DNA of 64,000 nt. Origin: Thermodesulfatator atlanticus DSM 21156 (GTDB taxonomy: Bacteria > Desulfobacterota > Thermodesulfobacteria > Thermodesulfobacteriales > Thermodesulfatatoraceae). How positions within the stretch are numbered: the stretch's first letter is position 1; each line of letters opens with the position of its first letter. Under the pieces are notes generated by a model that was not told the origin of the DNA, did not search any database, and worked only from the letters and a program-made list of their open reading frames with translations. Shown piece after piece: positions 18,464 through 27,660 of the stretch. The DNA is taken from positions 20,216-84,215 of the forward strand of contig NZ_ATXH01000008.1 in assembly GCF_000421585.1 (NCBI RefSeq), in the 5' to 3' direction. The translations under genes and the position numbers were made by a program.

Positions 18464-18527
18464 GAGAACTTTGCAAAACACCTGTTAAAGGTCCGAGCCA
18501 GGACCGTGACAATTTTGCAAAGGTCTC
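18464..18527 (+). repeat. dispersed palindromic repeat, short variant copy B
   Basis: 64 bp with the same terminal inverted repeats (GAGAACTTTGCAAAA, TTTTGCAAAGGTCTC), but the middle is replaced by a different small hairpin, GGTCC-N6-GGACC, instead of the ATCCGTTCC palindrome. It lies between the divergent nicotinamidase and HDOD genes. Confidence 0.75.
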
Positions 18528-18592
18528 TCAAACGTTTTCAAGACTTGATTATTTTTTCCGATAATATTTAACACAAGGTCTGAGGAAATAAT

Positions 18593-19720
18593 ATGCTTTA
18601 TCCATATTTAATACTAGCTACAATAGTGCTTTTACTAGCCGGCCTATTATTTTTAAGGCGGCAAGCTGCTCCTGTTGAAGTAATAGAACTTGAAACCAAA
18701 AAAAGTAGCAAGAAAAAAGACCCGCTGCCCCCAGAGGTACGCGCCAATAAAATCTACTACCGAAGCATTCTCCACAAAAAAAAGAGCCGTAAAATTTACT
18801 CTTTGGCCAAACATAGGGTAAAAACTACGCGCGAACTGAATACTGCCCAAAAAGACTTTCTTTACCAGGAGCTTAAGCGTTTTCCTTTACCCTCTGGAGC
18901 TGCTATGCAGCTTGCTGAAATGCTTCGCGATCCCTATGTTGATTCTCGCAAAGTGGCAGCTCTTGCCTCAACAGATCCGATAATCTCAGGAAGACTGCTG
19001 GCCCTGGTGAACTCAGCTTATTTTCGCCCCACCTCTGGCAAAAAAATACACTCTATTCACCGGGCTATTCTTTATTTAGGATTCAATCAAGTGCGTAATC
19101 TGCTTTTTCAACTGATGCTTGAACAAGCTGTTAGCAAACACTCTCCTCTCTCCCAAGAAGAAATACGGAAGATTTGGCTTCATTCCGCGGCCGTTTCTGT
19201 AGCAGCGGGAGAGATCGCCAAAAAATTTGAAGACCATCCTGGGTTAGTGCTCACGGCTGGCCTTATGCATGATGTTGGCAAATTTTTCCTGCCTTACTTT
19301 GAAAACAGCGAAGAACTGGGAGGCTTCTCCCTTAATGATGCCGAAGAAGAACCCCCGCCCCTGATTTTGGAGGAACAAAAAACCGGATTTAATCACGCGG
19401 TGATTGGGGCGGTGCTTTGTTACATCTGGCAGATCCCTGAAGAGATTTCGCAAACGGTTTCTTTGCATCATTTTGGCGATTTTGCCAGGCTTAAAAAGCT
19501 GCATCCCAAAATGCAGCATGTTATAACAACCGTGGCAGCAGCAGACTATATCTGCCATCTTCTAGGATACGGCGAAGAAGAGCCCTATCTTTACGAAATC
19601 CCCAAAGAAGCCCTGGAGGCCTGTGGCTTTCCCAGTTATCCGGAGTTTTTAATCACCCCAGCCCTTGAAAAAGAAGTAGAACGCATGGTGAAGCTTCTTG
19701 AGGAATACACTACGGCGTAG
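18593..19720 (+). CDS. membrane-anchored HDOD domain protein
   Basis: 375 residues. One N-terminal transmembrane helix (residues 4-21) precedes a basic linker, then an HDOD domain (about 95-300) with FPLPSGAAMQLAEML, DPIISGRLLALVNSAYF and LMHDVGKFFLPYF. The HD motif is retained in LMHDVGK and a later SLHHFGD. HDOD proteins are usually regulatory signal-output domains rather than proven phosphodiesterases. It converges with the amidase gene (11-bp overlap). No partner domain or adjacent sensor is present. Confidence 0.8.
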   Translation: MLYPYLILATIVLLLAGLLFLRRQAAPVEVIELETKKSSKKKDPLPPEVRANKIYYRSILHKKKSRKIYSLAKHRVKTTRELNTAQKDFLYQELKRFPLPSGAAMQLAEMLRDPYVDSRKVAALASTDPIISGRLLALVNSAYFRPTSGKKIHSIHRAILYLGFNQVRNLLFQLMLEQAVSKHSPLSQEEIRKIWLHSAAVSVAAGEIAKKFEDHPGLVLTAGLMHDVGKFFLPYFENSEELGGFSLNDAEEEPPPLILEEQKTGFNHAVIGAVLCYIWQIPEEISQTVSLHHFGDFARLKKLHPKMQHVITTVAAADYICHLLGYGEEEPYLYEIPKEALEACGFPSYPEFLITPALEKEVERMVKLLEEYTTA

Positions 19721-21389
19721 CAGCTATTTTCATTTGGCGTACGTACTCTTCAATGCCTCTGGCTATGCCATCTGCCACGAGGTCTAAATATTTCGGGCTT
19801 TGGAGGCGCCGATATTCCATTTTGTTGCTGACAAAGCCTATTTCCACCAGCACAGCGGGCATGCGTGTGCCTATCAAAACGATAAAAGGTGCCGTGCGCA
19901 CGCCTCGGTCTTTCACATAGCGGTAACGTTTTTTCACGCACGAAACGAGATTTTTTTGAACCGCCTCTGCCAGGCGCTGGGACTCCTCAAGCTTGGTGTT
20001 TAGTAAAATACCCTTCAAAAGATCCTGGAGTTCACTCATGGAATGGGTAGAGGCCGCATTTTCAAGCGCGGCTACGCGCATGGCTTCTTCGTCGCTTGCA
20101 AAATTGAGATAGTAAGTCTCTAGGCCGTAAGCACGGCGATTGGGAGAACTATTTACATGTACCGAAATGAAAAGGTCAGCGCCTTTCATATTGGCAATAG
20201 CAGTACGTTGTTCAAGGGGGATGAAAACGTCCCGGTTGCGCGTAAGAACAACTTCACAACCCAGGCGCTTTTTTAGTTTAGCAGCAAGTCTTTTGCTAAC
20301 TTCAAGCACAATGTGTTTTTCCTTAAGGCGCCCCCTGCGGCAACCAGGGTCTTTACCACCATGGCCAGGGTCAATCACTATGCGGTTAATACAGAGCCCT
20401 AACTGCTGCGCAAGCGAAATATCACCGTTTATTATTTTAGGAGGCGGCGGACAACCCTTCTTTTTGGCGGGATGTCCGACAAGATCAATAACCAGGCGCG
20501 GGGGCGAATTAAGAAAAAAAACTCGATAGTCCGTGAGACTTGCCAAATCCAAAACCACCCGCACGGTGTCTCTGCGATATTGGCCCAGGCGAACCTGTTT
20601 TAAAAGGCCATCCTGAATAGGGATCGCTGGCTTTACATAAGGGGAGATTTTTGCCGGACGAATATCTACGTAAAGACGAGGCGGCTTACCTGCATGAGCC
20701 TTTAAAACATGGGGCTTATATTTTACGTTTCGGGTAAGATCCACCACCACGCGGCTGTAGTCTTTGCCAGACCAGTAGCGTACCTGCTTTACCGTGCCAC
20801 CTAGTTTAAAAGCCAAAACTTTTGTGCTTTCGTTTTTCGCAGGTGTCTCTTGCTTTGCAGGTTTTTGGACCTTTTGCGCCGAAGCTTTTCTTTTTGTTTC
20901 ACGTGAAACACTGGCAAGCTTTTTAAGCTCCTTTTTAAGTGCTAGGGCTGTGACTGGATCTTTAAATTTTTTCTCATAAATGACTACCGCTCTCTTAAGG
21001 GCTAGTTTCGCCTGGGGGCTTTCAGGGTATCTTTCCCATAACAAACGGTAATACCTTACCGCCTGAATCAAGTCTTTTCGTTTTCCTGAATAACCGTATA
21101 GTTCTTCGTAAAGACGCCCGGTACGATAAAGGGCCTTGGGAGCAACCGCGCTTTCAGGGTAACGTAAATAAATACTTTTAAACTTGCTAATAATCTCCAG
21201 CCAGTAGCGGCGATATTTGATTTTTTTTGACCTGGCAAACTTTTTTAACGTGGCTTCAGCATGCTGGTAGGCCTTCTCTGCCCGGGAAGCGGCTACAGCT
21301 TCTTGCCCGCTGGCGAAGGATAAAAAACTCCACCAGATAAAGGTCAAAAAAAGGAGCCTTGCTGTCAAATTTTTGACGAAAAGACTCAT
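19710..21389 (-). CDS. amiC: N-acetylmuramoyl-L-alanine amidase with AMIN domain
   Basis: 559 residues, exported (signal LLFLTFIWWSFLSFASG). A TPR-like helical region (about 35-160) is followed by a basic linker, an AMIN domain (about 200-310; RVVVDLTRNVKYKPHV) and a catalytic Amidase_3 domain (about 335-555). Zinc ligands can be placed in VIDPGHGGKDPG and FISVHVNSS, with the catalytic Glu in VLVEIGFVSN. It cleaves peptide side chains from peptidoglycan during daughter-cell separation. Its start codon overlaps the mutS stop (TGATG). A perfect parS lies within the linker-coding region. Confidence 0.9.
   Translation of the reverse strand: MSLFVKNLTARLLFLTFIWWSFLSFASGQEAVAASRAEKAYQHAEATLKKFARSKKIKYRRYWLEIISKFKSIYLRYPESAVAPKALYRTGRLYEELYGYSGKRKDLIQAVRYYRLLWERYPESPQAKLALKRAVVIYEKKFKDPVTALALKKELKKLASVSRETKRKASAQKVQKPAKQETPAKNESTKVLAFKLGGTVKQVRYWSGKDYSRVVVDLTRNVKYKPHVLKAHAGKPPRLYVDIRPAKISPYVKPAIPIQDGLLKQVRLGQYRRDTVRVVLDLASLTDYRVFFLNSPPRLVIDLVGHPAKKKGCPPPPKIINGDISLAQQLGLCINRIVIDPGHGGKDPGCRRGRLKEKHIVLEVSKRLAAKLKKRLGCEVVLTRNRDVFIPLEQRTAIANMKGADLFISVHVNSSPNRRAYGLETYYLNFASDEEAMRVAALENAASTHSMSELQDLLKGILLNTKLEESQRLAEAVQKNLVSCVKKRYRYVKDRGVRTAPFIVLIGTRMPAVLVEIGFVSNKMEYRRLQSPKYLDLVADGIARGIEEYVRQMKIAATP
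20895..20910. promoter_or_regulatory. parS: parS site 2, inside the amidase coding sequence
   Basis: The same perfect 16-bp palindrome TGTTTCACGTGAAACA as at 11859. In the amidase reading frame its core encodes Val-Ser-Arg-Glu-Thr in the variable linker between the TPR and AMIN regions. It is about 9 kb from parAB. Identity over all 16 positions makes chance unlikely. Confidence 0.9.
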
Positions 21390-23953
21390 CAGGACTTCTC
21401 CGCCAGGGCGCGTAGCTCGTAAAGTTTTTGCAGGGCCTCAAGAGGAGTTAGCTTATCAGGATTTAAAGCAAGGAGCTGATGCTTTAAGATGTCATCCATA
21501 GCAAACAGGCTTTTTTGTTGCTTTTTAGTATGCCTAATCCTCGGGGCAGAGCCTTTCTCAAGGGTGGCTAAAATCTCCTTGGCCCTTTCCACTACTTCTT
21601 TGGGAAGCCCTGCCAGGGCAGCCACTTGGATCCCATAAGACTCGCTGGCAGGACCAGGAAGCAAGCGATACAAAAAAACTATTTGGTCTTCAAAGTCTTT
21701 TACCGCCACGTTGAAGTTTTTTATCCCTGGATACTCAGCCGCAAGCTCTGTCAATTCGTGATAATGAGTGGCAAAAAGCGTCATCACCTGCTTCTTTTGC
21801 AAAAATTCTGCCACGGCCCAGGCAATTGCCAGGCCGTCGAAGGTGCTGGTGCCACGGCCAATTTCATCAAGGATCACCAGGCTTCGGGAAGTGGCCTGAT
21901 GCAAGATATTAGCACACTCAGCCATTTCCACCATAAAAGTGCTGCGGCCACGAGAGAGTTGGTCTGAAGCCCCGATACGGGAAAAAATGCGATCACAAAG
22001 CCCGATACAGGCCTCTTCCGCAGGCACAAAAGAACCAATGTGCGCCAGAAGGGTGATCAAGGCCGTCTGGCGCAGGATCGTCGATTTTCCTGCCATGTTT
22101 GGCCCGGTAATGATGAGAACGGTGTTTTCTTCAAGGTCAAGCCTTACACTGTTTGGGACAAAAGTCCCTGAAGGAAGGGCCTTTTCTACCACAGGATGGC
22201 GACCTTCTTTGATTTCAATAACAGGCTCTGGCACAAGCTTGGGGCGCACGTATTGGTTTTCCACAGAAACCTCTGCCAAGGAAAGTAGCACGTCTAAAGT
22301 GGCAAGTGCCCTTGCAATGTTCTTAATCACTTGTGCCTGGTCAGCCACTTCCTGGCGCAGGGCCAAGAAAAGCTCAAGCTCTATTTCCTTAATGCGCTCG
22401 TCTGCGGAAAGCACCTTAGCTTCGAATTCTTTTAACTCAGGGGTAATAAAGCGCTCTGCGCCAACAAGCGTTTGTTTGCGAATGTACTCTTCTGGCACTT
22501 TGCTTAGGTGGCTTTTAGAAACCTCGATGTAATAGCCAAAGATGCGGTTGTATCCGATTTTGAGATTGGGGATCCCTGTGCGGGCACGCTCACGGGCCTC
22601 AAGCTGGGCCAGATAACTCAGGCCATCGGTCTTTAAGCCTCTTAGTTCATCTAGTTCCTGATGGACTCCCTCTCGAATAAAACCGCCCTCACGGAAATTA
22701 ACCGGGGGATCGTCTATAAGGTTTTTTTCAATTTTTGAAACGAACGCTTGTGGAATAGCCAGATTAGCATATATCTCATCAAGCAAAGGAGATACTTTTT
22801 GGGGAATTAATTCCTTAACTTTGGGAAGAACTTTGAGAGATTCTTTTAACGCTACCAGATCACGGGGATTGGCAAGCCCCATGGCAGCCCGGCTAACCAG
22901 GCGTTCTACGTCTGAGACCCTGGCCACAAGCTCCCGCAACTCTTTACGCAGACCGTGATCTTCCACAAAATAGGCCACCGCCTGAAGTCTGGCCTCAATG
23001 GCCTCTATATCGCGAAGGGGGTAAACAAGCCATTCCTTAAGGAGTCTTCCCCCCATGGAGGTCTCTGTCTTATCAAGCACTGCAAGAAGGCTTCCCTTTA
23101 TACTTCCATCAAGATTGTTGCGCAGGATTTCAAGATTGCGTTTGGTGCTTTCGTCAAGCACCAGAAAAGACGAAAGATAGTAAAACCTTGGGGGGGTTAA
23201 GTGCGAAGCCTTTTCTTTTTGGGTTTCAAAAACATAATCAAGAAGTGCCGCTGAAGCCTGAATGGCAAAAGGTGCTCCTGAGAGCCCGAATCCCGCAAGG
23301 TCTGCCACGTTAAAAGATTCCTTCAAAAATTCTTCTGCCTGACGTGCTGCTCTCAAAAAATTGCGAAAACTAAAAAAAACCTGGGGCAAAATCTCTTTTA
23401 TCCGCAAGACTAACTGAGAGTCTTTTAGTTCCTCGGGTAGCAGGATCTCTTTGGGCTCAAGGCGTGCGATTTCGTTTAAAAGTTCTTCTTCAAAGAGCTC
23501 GGTGGCACGAAAATCTCCGGTGGTTAAATCAAGGTAAGAAAGACCGTATTTCTTACCGGGAAAGACACAAAGTAAGAAGAGATGTTCTTTTGCTGCACAG
23601 AAATCGCCGCAAAGATTAAGGCCTGGGGTTATCACACGCACGACTTCGCGGCGCACAAGCCCCTTGGCCTGTTTTGGATCTTCCACTTGTTCACATATAG
23701 CGACTTTGTAGCCGGCCTCCACTAAGCGGTTGATATAAGGGGTGGCGTTGGCCGCTGGCACCCCACACATGGGGACTTTTTCTTTGGTACCCTTGTCGCG
23801 CGAGGTAAGGGTGATGTCAAGGATGCGAGAGGCAAGCACCGCATCGTCAAAGAACATCTCGTAAAAATCCCCAAGGCGAAAAAACAAAATAGCATCAGGG
23901 TAGCGCTCTTTGATCTCGAGATATTGACGAAACATGGGGGTCAGCTTGGCCAT
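21389..23953 (-). CDS. mutS: DNA mismatch repair ATPase MutS
   Basis: 854 residues, full length. The mismatch-binding N terminus has the Phe-x-Glu motif in LGDFYEMFFDDA (near residue 28), and MCGVPAANATPYI follows. The ATPase domain carries Walker A ITGPNMAGKSTILRQ near 612, VEMAECANILHQAT and LDEIGRGTSTFDGLAIAWA. This is MutS1, which works with MutL (not in the window). The C terminus is normal. It is the first gene of a mutS-amidase pair. Confidence 0.96.
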   Translation of the reverse strand: MAKLTPMFRQYLEIKERYPDAILFFRLGDFYEMFFDDAVLASRILDITLTSRDKGTKEKVPMCGVPAANATPYINRLVEAGYKVAICEQVEDPKQAKGLVRREVVRVITPGLNLCGDFCAAKEHLFLLCVFPGKKYGLSYLDLTTGDFRATELFEEELLNEIARLEPKEILLPEELKDSQLVLRIKEILPQVFFSFRNFLRAARQAEEFLKESFNVADLAGFGLSGAPFAIQASAALLDYVFETQKEKASHLTPPRFYYLSSFLVLDESTKRNLEILRNNLDGSIKGSLLAVLDKTETSMGGRLLKEWLVYPLRDIEAIEARLQAVAYFVEDHGLRKELRELVARVSDVERLVSRAAMGLANPRDLVALKESLKVLPKVKELIPQKVSPLLDEIYANLAIPQAFVSKIEKNLIDDPPVNFREGGFIREGVHQELDELRGLKTDGLSYLAQLEARERARTGIPNLKIGYNRIFGYYIEVSKSHLSKVPEEYIRKQTLVGAERFITPELKEFEAKVLSADERIKEIELELFLALRQEVADQAQVIKNIARALATLDVLLSLAEVSVENQYVRPKLVPEPVIEIKEGRHPVVEKALPSGTFVPNSVRLDLEENTVLIITGPNMAGKSTILRQTALITLLAHIGSFVPAEEACIGLCDRIFSRIGASDQLSRGRSTFMVEMAECANILHQATSRSLVILDEIGRGTSTFDGLAIAWAVAEFLQKKQVMTLFATHYHELTELAAEYPGIKNFNVAVKDFEDQIVFLYRLLPGPASESYGIQVAALAGLPKEVVERAKEILATLEKGSAPRIRHTKKQQKSLFAMDDILKHQLLALNPDKLTPLEALQKLYELRALAEKS

Positions 23954-23973
23954 ATGCTAAATTCTAAACTAAG

Positions 23974-23988
23974 TGTCAAATTTTGACA
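23974..23988. promoter_or_regulatory. palindrome upstream of mutS
   Basis: TGTCAAA-T-TTTGACA, a perfect 7-1-7 inverted repeat 21 bases before the mutS start. Each arm contains TTGACA-like bases, so it may be an operator or overlapping -35 elements. No matching -10 was confirmed. Confidence 0.3.
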
Positions 23989-24042
23989 GGGGCATGTTTT
24001 AATTCAGGATTCCTTCTACGCTGCTTATCTTTCTTGTGGAAA

Positions 24043-25305
24043 TTAGATTACATAATGCCAGGGAACTACCAGAATATTAGAAGCTGGCTGAAAAATTTCT
24101 TCTCCCAGGTATAAAACCAGGCCAAAAGGCGCTCTTTTTTCGAAATCTTTGAGAAATTGTTTTAATCCAGCGAGTTTTTTCAAAGATACCGTTGACGAAG
24201 CCTTAATCTCTATGGGAAGTAACCTTTCACCGAATTCGACCACTAGGTCTACTTCTGCTCCTGCAAGGGTTCGATAATAATAAATGCGCACCTGAGGCTC
24301 AAATACCAAAAAATACTTTGCAATCTCTTCAACTAGAAAAGTTTCCACGAGGGCTGCATAGTAAGGATGCAGTGTTAACCTACTGACTTGAGGCATTATC
24401 CCCGAAAGGCTTAAAGCAACGCCTGTGTCTCTAAAATGAAGCTTTGGAGATTTAGTCAATCTTTTACCAAGATGGGTGAAATAAGGAGGAAGCCTCCTTA
24501 TTTGATAAGAAATTTCAAGGAGTTGAAGATAATTTCGGGCTGTAGAAGGAGCAATACCTGCATCCCTTGCCAATTCTGAGATGTTAAGGACCTGGGCAGT
24601 CCTCAAAGCCGCAAGCCCCATAAGTCTGCGAAAATCACCTAACGAAGCCACCTGTGATATATCTCGTAAATCTCTTTCAAGATAAGTAGCTATGTAGTTT
24701 TCGAACCATAGAAGACGTAATTCATCATCTCCCATGAGAACTGCCGGAGGAAGACTTCCTCTTTTAATCAAGCTCTCAAGGGGAGGTTTAGATGGTGGCT
24801 CTTCTAACGAAGGCAGTTTTGTCTCTACCAAACAATTTTTCAAAAACTCAGGAGGAGAATATTCTTCAACCTCAGCAAGCATAAAACCCGATAATTCAAA
24901 AATAGCTATTCTCCCGGCAAGGGTTTCGGAAACCTTCTTCAAAAGAAGGAAATTGGCAGAACCTGTAAGCAAAAAGCGTCCAGGTTCTCGGTCTTTATCA
25001 ACCATGACTTTAAGGGTTTCAAAAACCGCTGGAACTTTCTGAACTTCATCAAGAGTCCAAGGGCCTTTTTGTGCAGAAAGAAATCCATAAGGTTCCGTTT
25101 CAACCACTTGTCTTATTTCAGGAGAATCCAACGAAAAATATTTTCGTTCAGGAAACTCGTGTTGCACAAGAGTGGACTTTCCCGTTTGCCGCGCTCCAAC
25201 TACAGCAACCACGGGGAAATACCGAAGAGCCTTTTTGATGCGTTCCGCAAGAAAACGTTTTTTGTACATTGCTTGAAAATTAACAACGGCTTTGTCAATT
25301 TTCAA
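24043..25305 (-). CDS. AAA-type ATPase with DUF4143 domain
   Basis: 420 residues. Walker A is VVGARQTGKSTLVQ near residue 35 and the Walker B-like motif is GPWTLDEVQKV. An ARNYLQLLE winged-helix segment follows, and a C-terminal DUF4143/PD-(D/E)xK-like domain contains GAEVDLVVEFGERLLPIEIKAS, whose D-ExK residues are the nuclease pattern. These stand-alone ATPases are common in thermophiles, of unknown function and often horizontally transferred. I use TTG 25305, which has AAGGAT upstream; ATG 25269 is the alternative and has no visible ribosome-binding site. It sits alone between mutS and pyrC. Confidence 0.85.
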   Translation of the reverse strand: MKIDKAVVNFQAMYKKRFLAERIKKALRYFPVVAVVGARQTGKSTLVQHEFPERKYFSLDSPEIRQVVETEPYGFLSAQKGPWTLDEVQKVPAVFETLKVMVDKDREPGRFLLTGSANFLLLKKVSETLAGRIAIFELSGFMLAEVEEYSPPEFLKNCLVETKLPSLEEPPSKPPLESLIKRGSLPPAVLMGDDELRLLWFENYIATYLERDLRDISQVASLGDFRRLMGLAALRTAQVLNISELARDAGIAPSTARNYLQLLEISYQIRRLPPYFTHLGKRLTKSPKLHFRDTGVALSLSGIMPQVSRLTLHPYYAALVETFLVEEIAKYFLVFEPQVRIYYYRTLAGAEVDLVVEFGERLLPIEIKASSTVSLKKLAGLKQFLKDFEKRAPFGLVLYLGEEIFQPASNILVVPWHYVI

Positions 25306-25355
25306 GCGATCCTTATTACGGAAATGAACTGAAAAAGATCTTGTTGCAGCAAAAA

Positions 25356-25399
25356 GGATCCTTCTATTTTTCGGAACGAAAAATGGGAATGAATTCTGG
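25356..25399. repeat. dispersed palindromic repeat, degenerate copy C
   Basis: Only the central hairpin survives: GGATCCTTCTATTTTTCG followed by CGAAAAATGGGAATGAATT. The outer terminal repeats are not recognisable. It lies between pyrC and the DUF4143 ATPase. Confidence 0.6.
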
Positions 25400-25408
25400 C
25401 AATGGAAT

Positions 25409-26686
25409 CTAATTTAGCCGCGAAAATTTTATTTCACCGGCCACTATGGTAAGCAAGGCCTGACCCTGCATTTCCCAGCCCAAAAAGGGCGAGTTTTTGC
25501 TCTTTGAATGAAGGGCGTCTTCGGTTACTACCCAGCGTTTTTCTGGATCAAAAACCGTTACATCAGCTGGTGCTTCTGGCTTAAGGGTCCCACCAGAAAT
25601 TTTTAAAATACGTGCGGGATTTAGGGACATAAGTTCAATCATGCGCGAAAGGGAAAATACCTTTTCGCGTACCAGGCGGAGCGCAAGGGGCAAGGCAGTC
25701 TCAAGGCCGATGAGACCGCAGGCTGCTTTTTCAAACTCGCAAACTTTTTCAAGCGGGCTATGGGGCGCATGGTCTGTGGCAATGGCGTCGATAGTTCCAT
25801 CAGCTAAGGCCTGGCAAATGGCCTCTCGGTCTTCGTCAGTCCTAAGGGGTGGATTTACCTTGGCGTTAGTGCGGTAGCCAAAAGTGGCTTCTTCAGTAAG
25901 GGAAAAATAATGCGGCGCAGTCTCTGCGGTAACGGGAATGCCTTGGGCCTTTGCGGCCCTGATAATTTCTACACCGAGTCTGGTAGAGACATGGGCAATG
26001 TGCACAGGATAGCCCGTAAGTTTAGCAAGCATTACCTCACGAAAAATGGCTATAGCTTCGCCTTCCCGCGGAATGCCTTTTAAGCCAAGCTTTGCCGAGG
26101 CAAGGCCTTCGTTTACATGGCCCCCCTGGGAAAGGGAAAGCTCTTCCGAGTGGGAAATTATGGGCAGATCAAAGTTTTTGGCATACTCAAGGGCAAGACG
26201 CATAAGCCCCGCATCGGGCACGGGATAACCATCATCAGAAAGAGCTACAGCTCCTGCGTCTTTTAGCTCGCCAAACTCAGTAAGTTCTTCACCCTTTTGG
26301 GCCTTGGTGATACAGGCCACTGGAAAGACCCTGGCAAGGTTTGCTTCAGCCGCTTTTTTCAGGATAAAGCGCGTTACCTCAGCGTTATCATTGGGGGGTT
26401 TGGTATTAGGCATGCAAGCCACCGCACAAAAACCCCCTGCCACTGCGGAAAGAGTCCCGGTGGCAATGGTCTCCTTCCATTCCTCACCTGGCTCGCGCAG
26501 GTGAACGTGCATATCTATCAAGCCCGGACAAACGATCAGGCCCTGGCAATTTATAATTTTCGCGCTTTCAGCGTGAATCTCTGGGGCAATTTCTTTAATT
26601 TTTCCTTCTGCTATTAATAGGTCGCCGTTTAAATCAATTTTTTGGGAAGGGTCAATGATTCTTCCGCCTTTGAGTAAAAGCTTCAC
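25409..26686 (-). CDS. pyrC: dihydroorotase
   Basis: 425 residues, type I dihydroorotase (the zinc amidohydrolase of pyrimidine synthesis). Metal ligands are visible in LIDMHVHLREPGEEWKE (HxH, near residue 59), ISHSEELSLS, HIAHVST and AIATDHAPHS (Asp). Lysine carboxylation is common in this family but is not resolved here. It shares one base with pyrB (pyrB stop / pyrC ATG), so pyrB and pyrC are co-translated. Confidence 0.93.
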   Translation of the reverse strand: MKLLLKGGRIIDPSQKIDLNGDLLIAEGKIKEIAPEIHAESAKIINCQGLIVCPGLIDMHVHLREPGEEWKETIATGTLSAVAGGFCAVACMPNTKPPNDNAEVTRFILKKAAEANLARVFPVACITKAQKGEELTEFGELKDAGAVALSDDGYPVPDAGLMRLALEYAKNFDLPIISHSEELSLSQGGHVNEGLASAKLGLKGIPREGEAIAIFREVMLAKLTGYPVHIAHVSTRLGVEIIRAAKAQGIPVTAETAPHYFSLTEEATFGYRTNAKVNPPLRTDEDREAICQALADGTIDAIATDHAPHSPLEKVCEFEKAACGLIGLETALPLALRLVREKVFSLSRMIELMSLNPARILKISGGTLKPEAPADVTVFDPEKRWVVTEDALHSKSKNSPFLGWEMQGQALLTIVAGEIKFSRLN

Positions 26687-27606
26687 TATTCACCCCCTAA
26701 AAGAAGCACTAAAAGGGCCATGCGCACGGCAACCCCGTTGGTAACCTGCGTGAGGATAACGCTTCGTGGGTCGTTTTCTAGCTCTGGACTAAGCTCTACC
26801 CCCCAGTTAATAGGGCCTGGATGCATAAGAAGACAGTCTTCTTTGGCAAGGGATAGTCTTTCCTGGTTGATACCAAAATAGCGGGCATACTCCCGCACCG
26901 ATGGAAACAAAGCACGGCCATGTCGTTCTTTTTGCACCCTAAGGGCCATGACTACATCGGCATCTTTAAGGGCTTCTTCTAATTGGTAACAAACCCTGGC
27001 CCCCAGGGCTTCTCTTTCTGGTGGAAGCATGGTGGCAGGGCCTGAGACAAAGACTTCGGCCCCCATTTTGCGAAAAGCAACGATATCTGAGTGCGCCACC
27101 CGGCTATGTCTTATATCGCCTATGATAGCTACCTTAAGGCCTTTAAAGTCGCCCTTTTTTTCCCGCACGGTAAGGAGATCCAAAAGGGCCTGGGTTGGAT
27201 GGGCGTTAAAGCCGTCACCGGCATTGATAACACGTGTTTTTATGTTTTCGGCAATAAAATGCGGGGCACCTGCGTTGGGATGCCTGATGACAAAGAGATC
27301 GGCCCCCATAGCCTTAATATTTAGTACGGTATCAAGAAGGGACTCTCCTTTTTCAACGCTGCTCATCCGGGCGGTAAAATTAAAAATATCCGCAGAAAGG
27401 GTCTTAGCCGCGCGCTCAAAGGATAATCGGGTGCGGGTGCTAGGTTCAAAAAAAAGGTGTGCGACGATTTTTCCGCGAAGGGTTGGAACCTTGGGAATCG
27501 GGCGTTCTAGAACTTCTTTTAGGGCCTCTGCGGTATCAAGAATAAAAGTAATTTCTTCAGGCGCAAGACTGGCGATATCAAGGATATGTTTTTTACGAAA
27601 TTCCAT
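26686..27606 (-). CDS. pyrB: aspartate carbamoyltransferase catalytic subunit
   Basis: 306 residues from ATG 27606 (MEFRKKHILDIASL), close to the usual length of about 310. The open frame reaches TTG 27660, but that would run through a perfect hairpin. Carbamoyl phosphate-binding FFEPSTRTRLSFERAA (near residue 50), FVIRHPNAGAPHFIA and LMHPGPINWGVELS are diagnostic. It carries out the first committed step of pyrimidine synthesis. The ATG is preceded by AGGGG, which lies in the arm of the 27609-27651 hairpin nearest the start codon, suggesting translational control. Confidence 0.93.
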   Translation of the reverse strand: MEFRKKHILDIASLAPEEITFILDTAEALKEVLERPIPKVPTLRGKIVAHLFFEPSTRTRLSFERAAKTLSADIFNFTARMSSVEKGESLLDTVLNIKAMGADLFVIRHPNAGAPHFIAENIKTRVINAGDGFNAHPTQALLDLLTVREKKGDFKGLKVAIIGDIRHSRVAHSDIVAFRKMGAEVFVSGPATMLPPEREALGARVCYQLEEALKDADVVMALRVQKERHGRALFPSVREYARYFGINQERLSLAKEDCLLMHPGPINWGVELSPELENDPRSVILTQVTNGVAVRMALLVLLLGGE

Positions 27607-27608
27607 AA

Positions 27609-27651
27609 CAGCCCCTGGCTCTCCAGAGAAATACCAAAAGGCCAGGGGCTG
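27609..27651 (-). promoter_or_regulatory. hairpin masking the pyrB ribosome-binding site
   Basis: Perfect 11-bp inverted repeat: on the minus strand CAGCCCCTGGC, a 21-base loop, then GCCAGGGGCTG ending two bases before the pyrB ATG. The only Shine-Dalgarno candidate, AGGGG, is in the second arm. There is no U-tract, so it is not a standard terminator for the ferritin gene upstream. Confidence 0.6.
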
Positions 27652-27660
27652 GTCAAGCAA

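Noticed and set aside
24043..25305. DUF4143 ATPase as part of a toxin or defence system
   Set aside because: No partner gene, toxin or nuclease operon is adjacent; such ATPases are common solitary genes in thermophiles.
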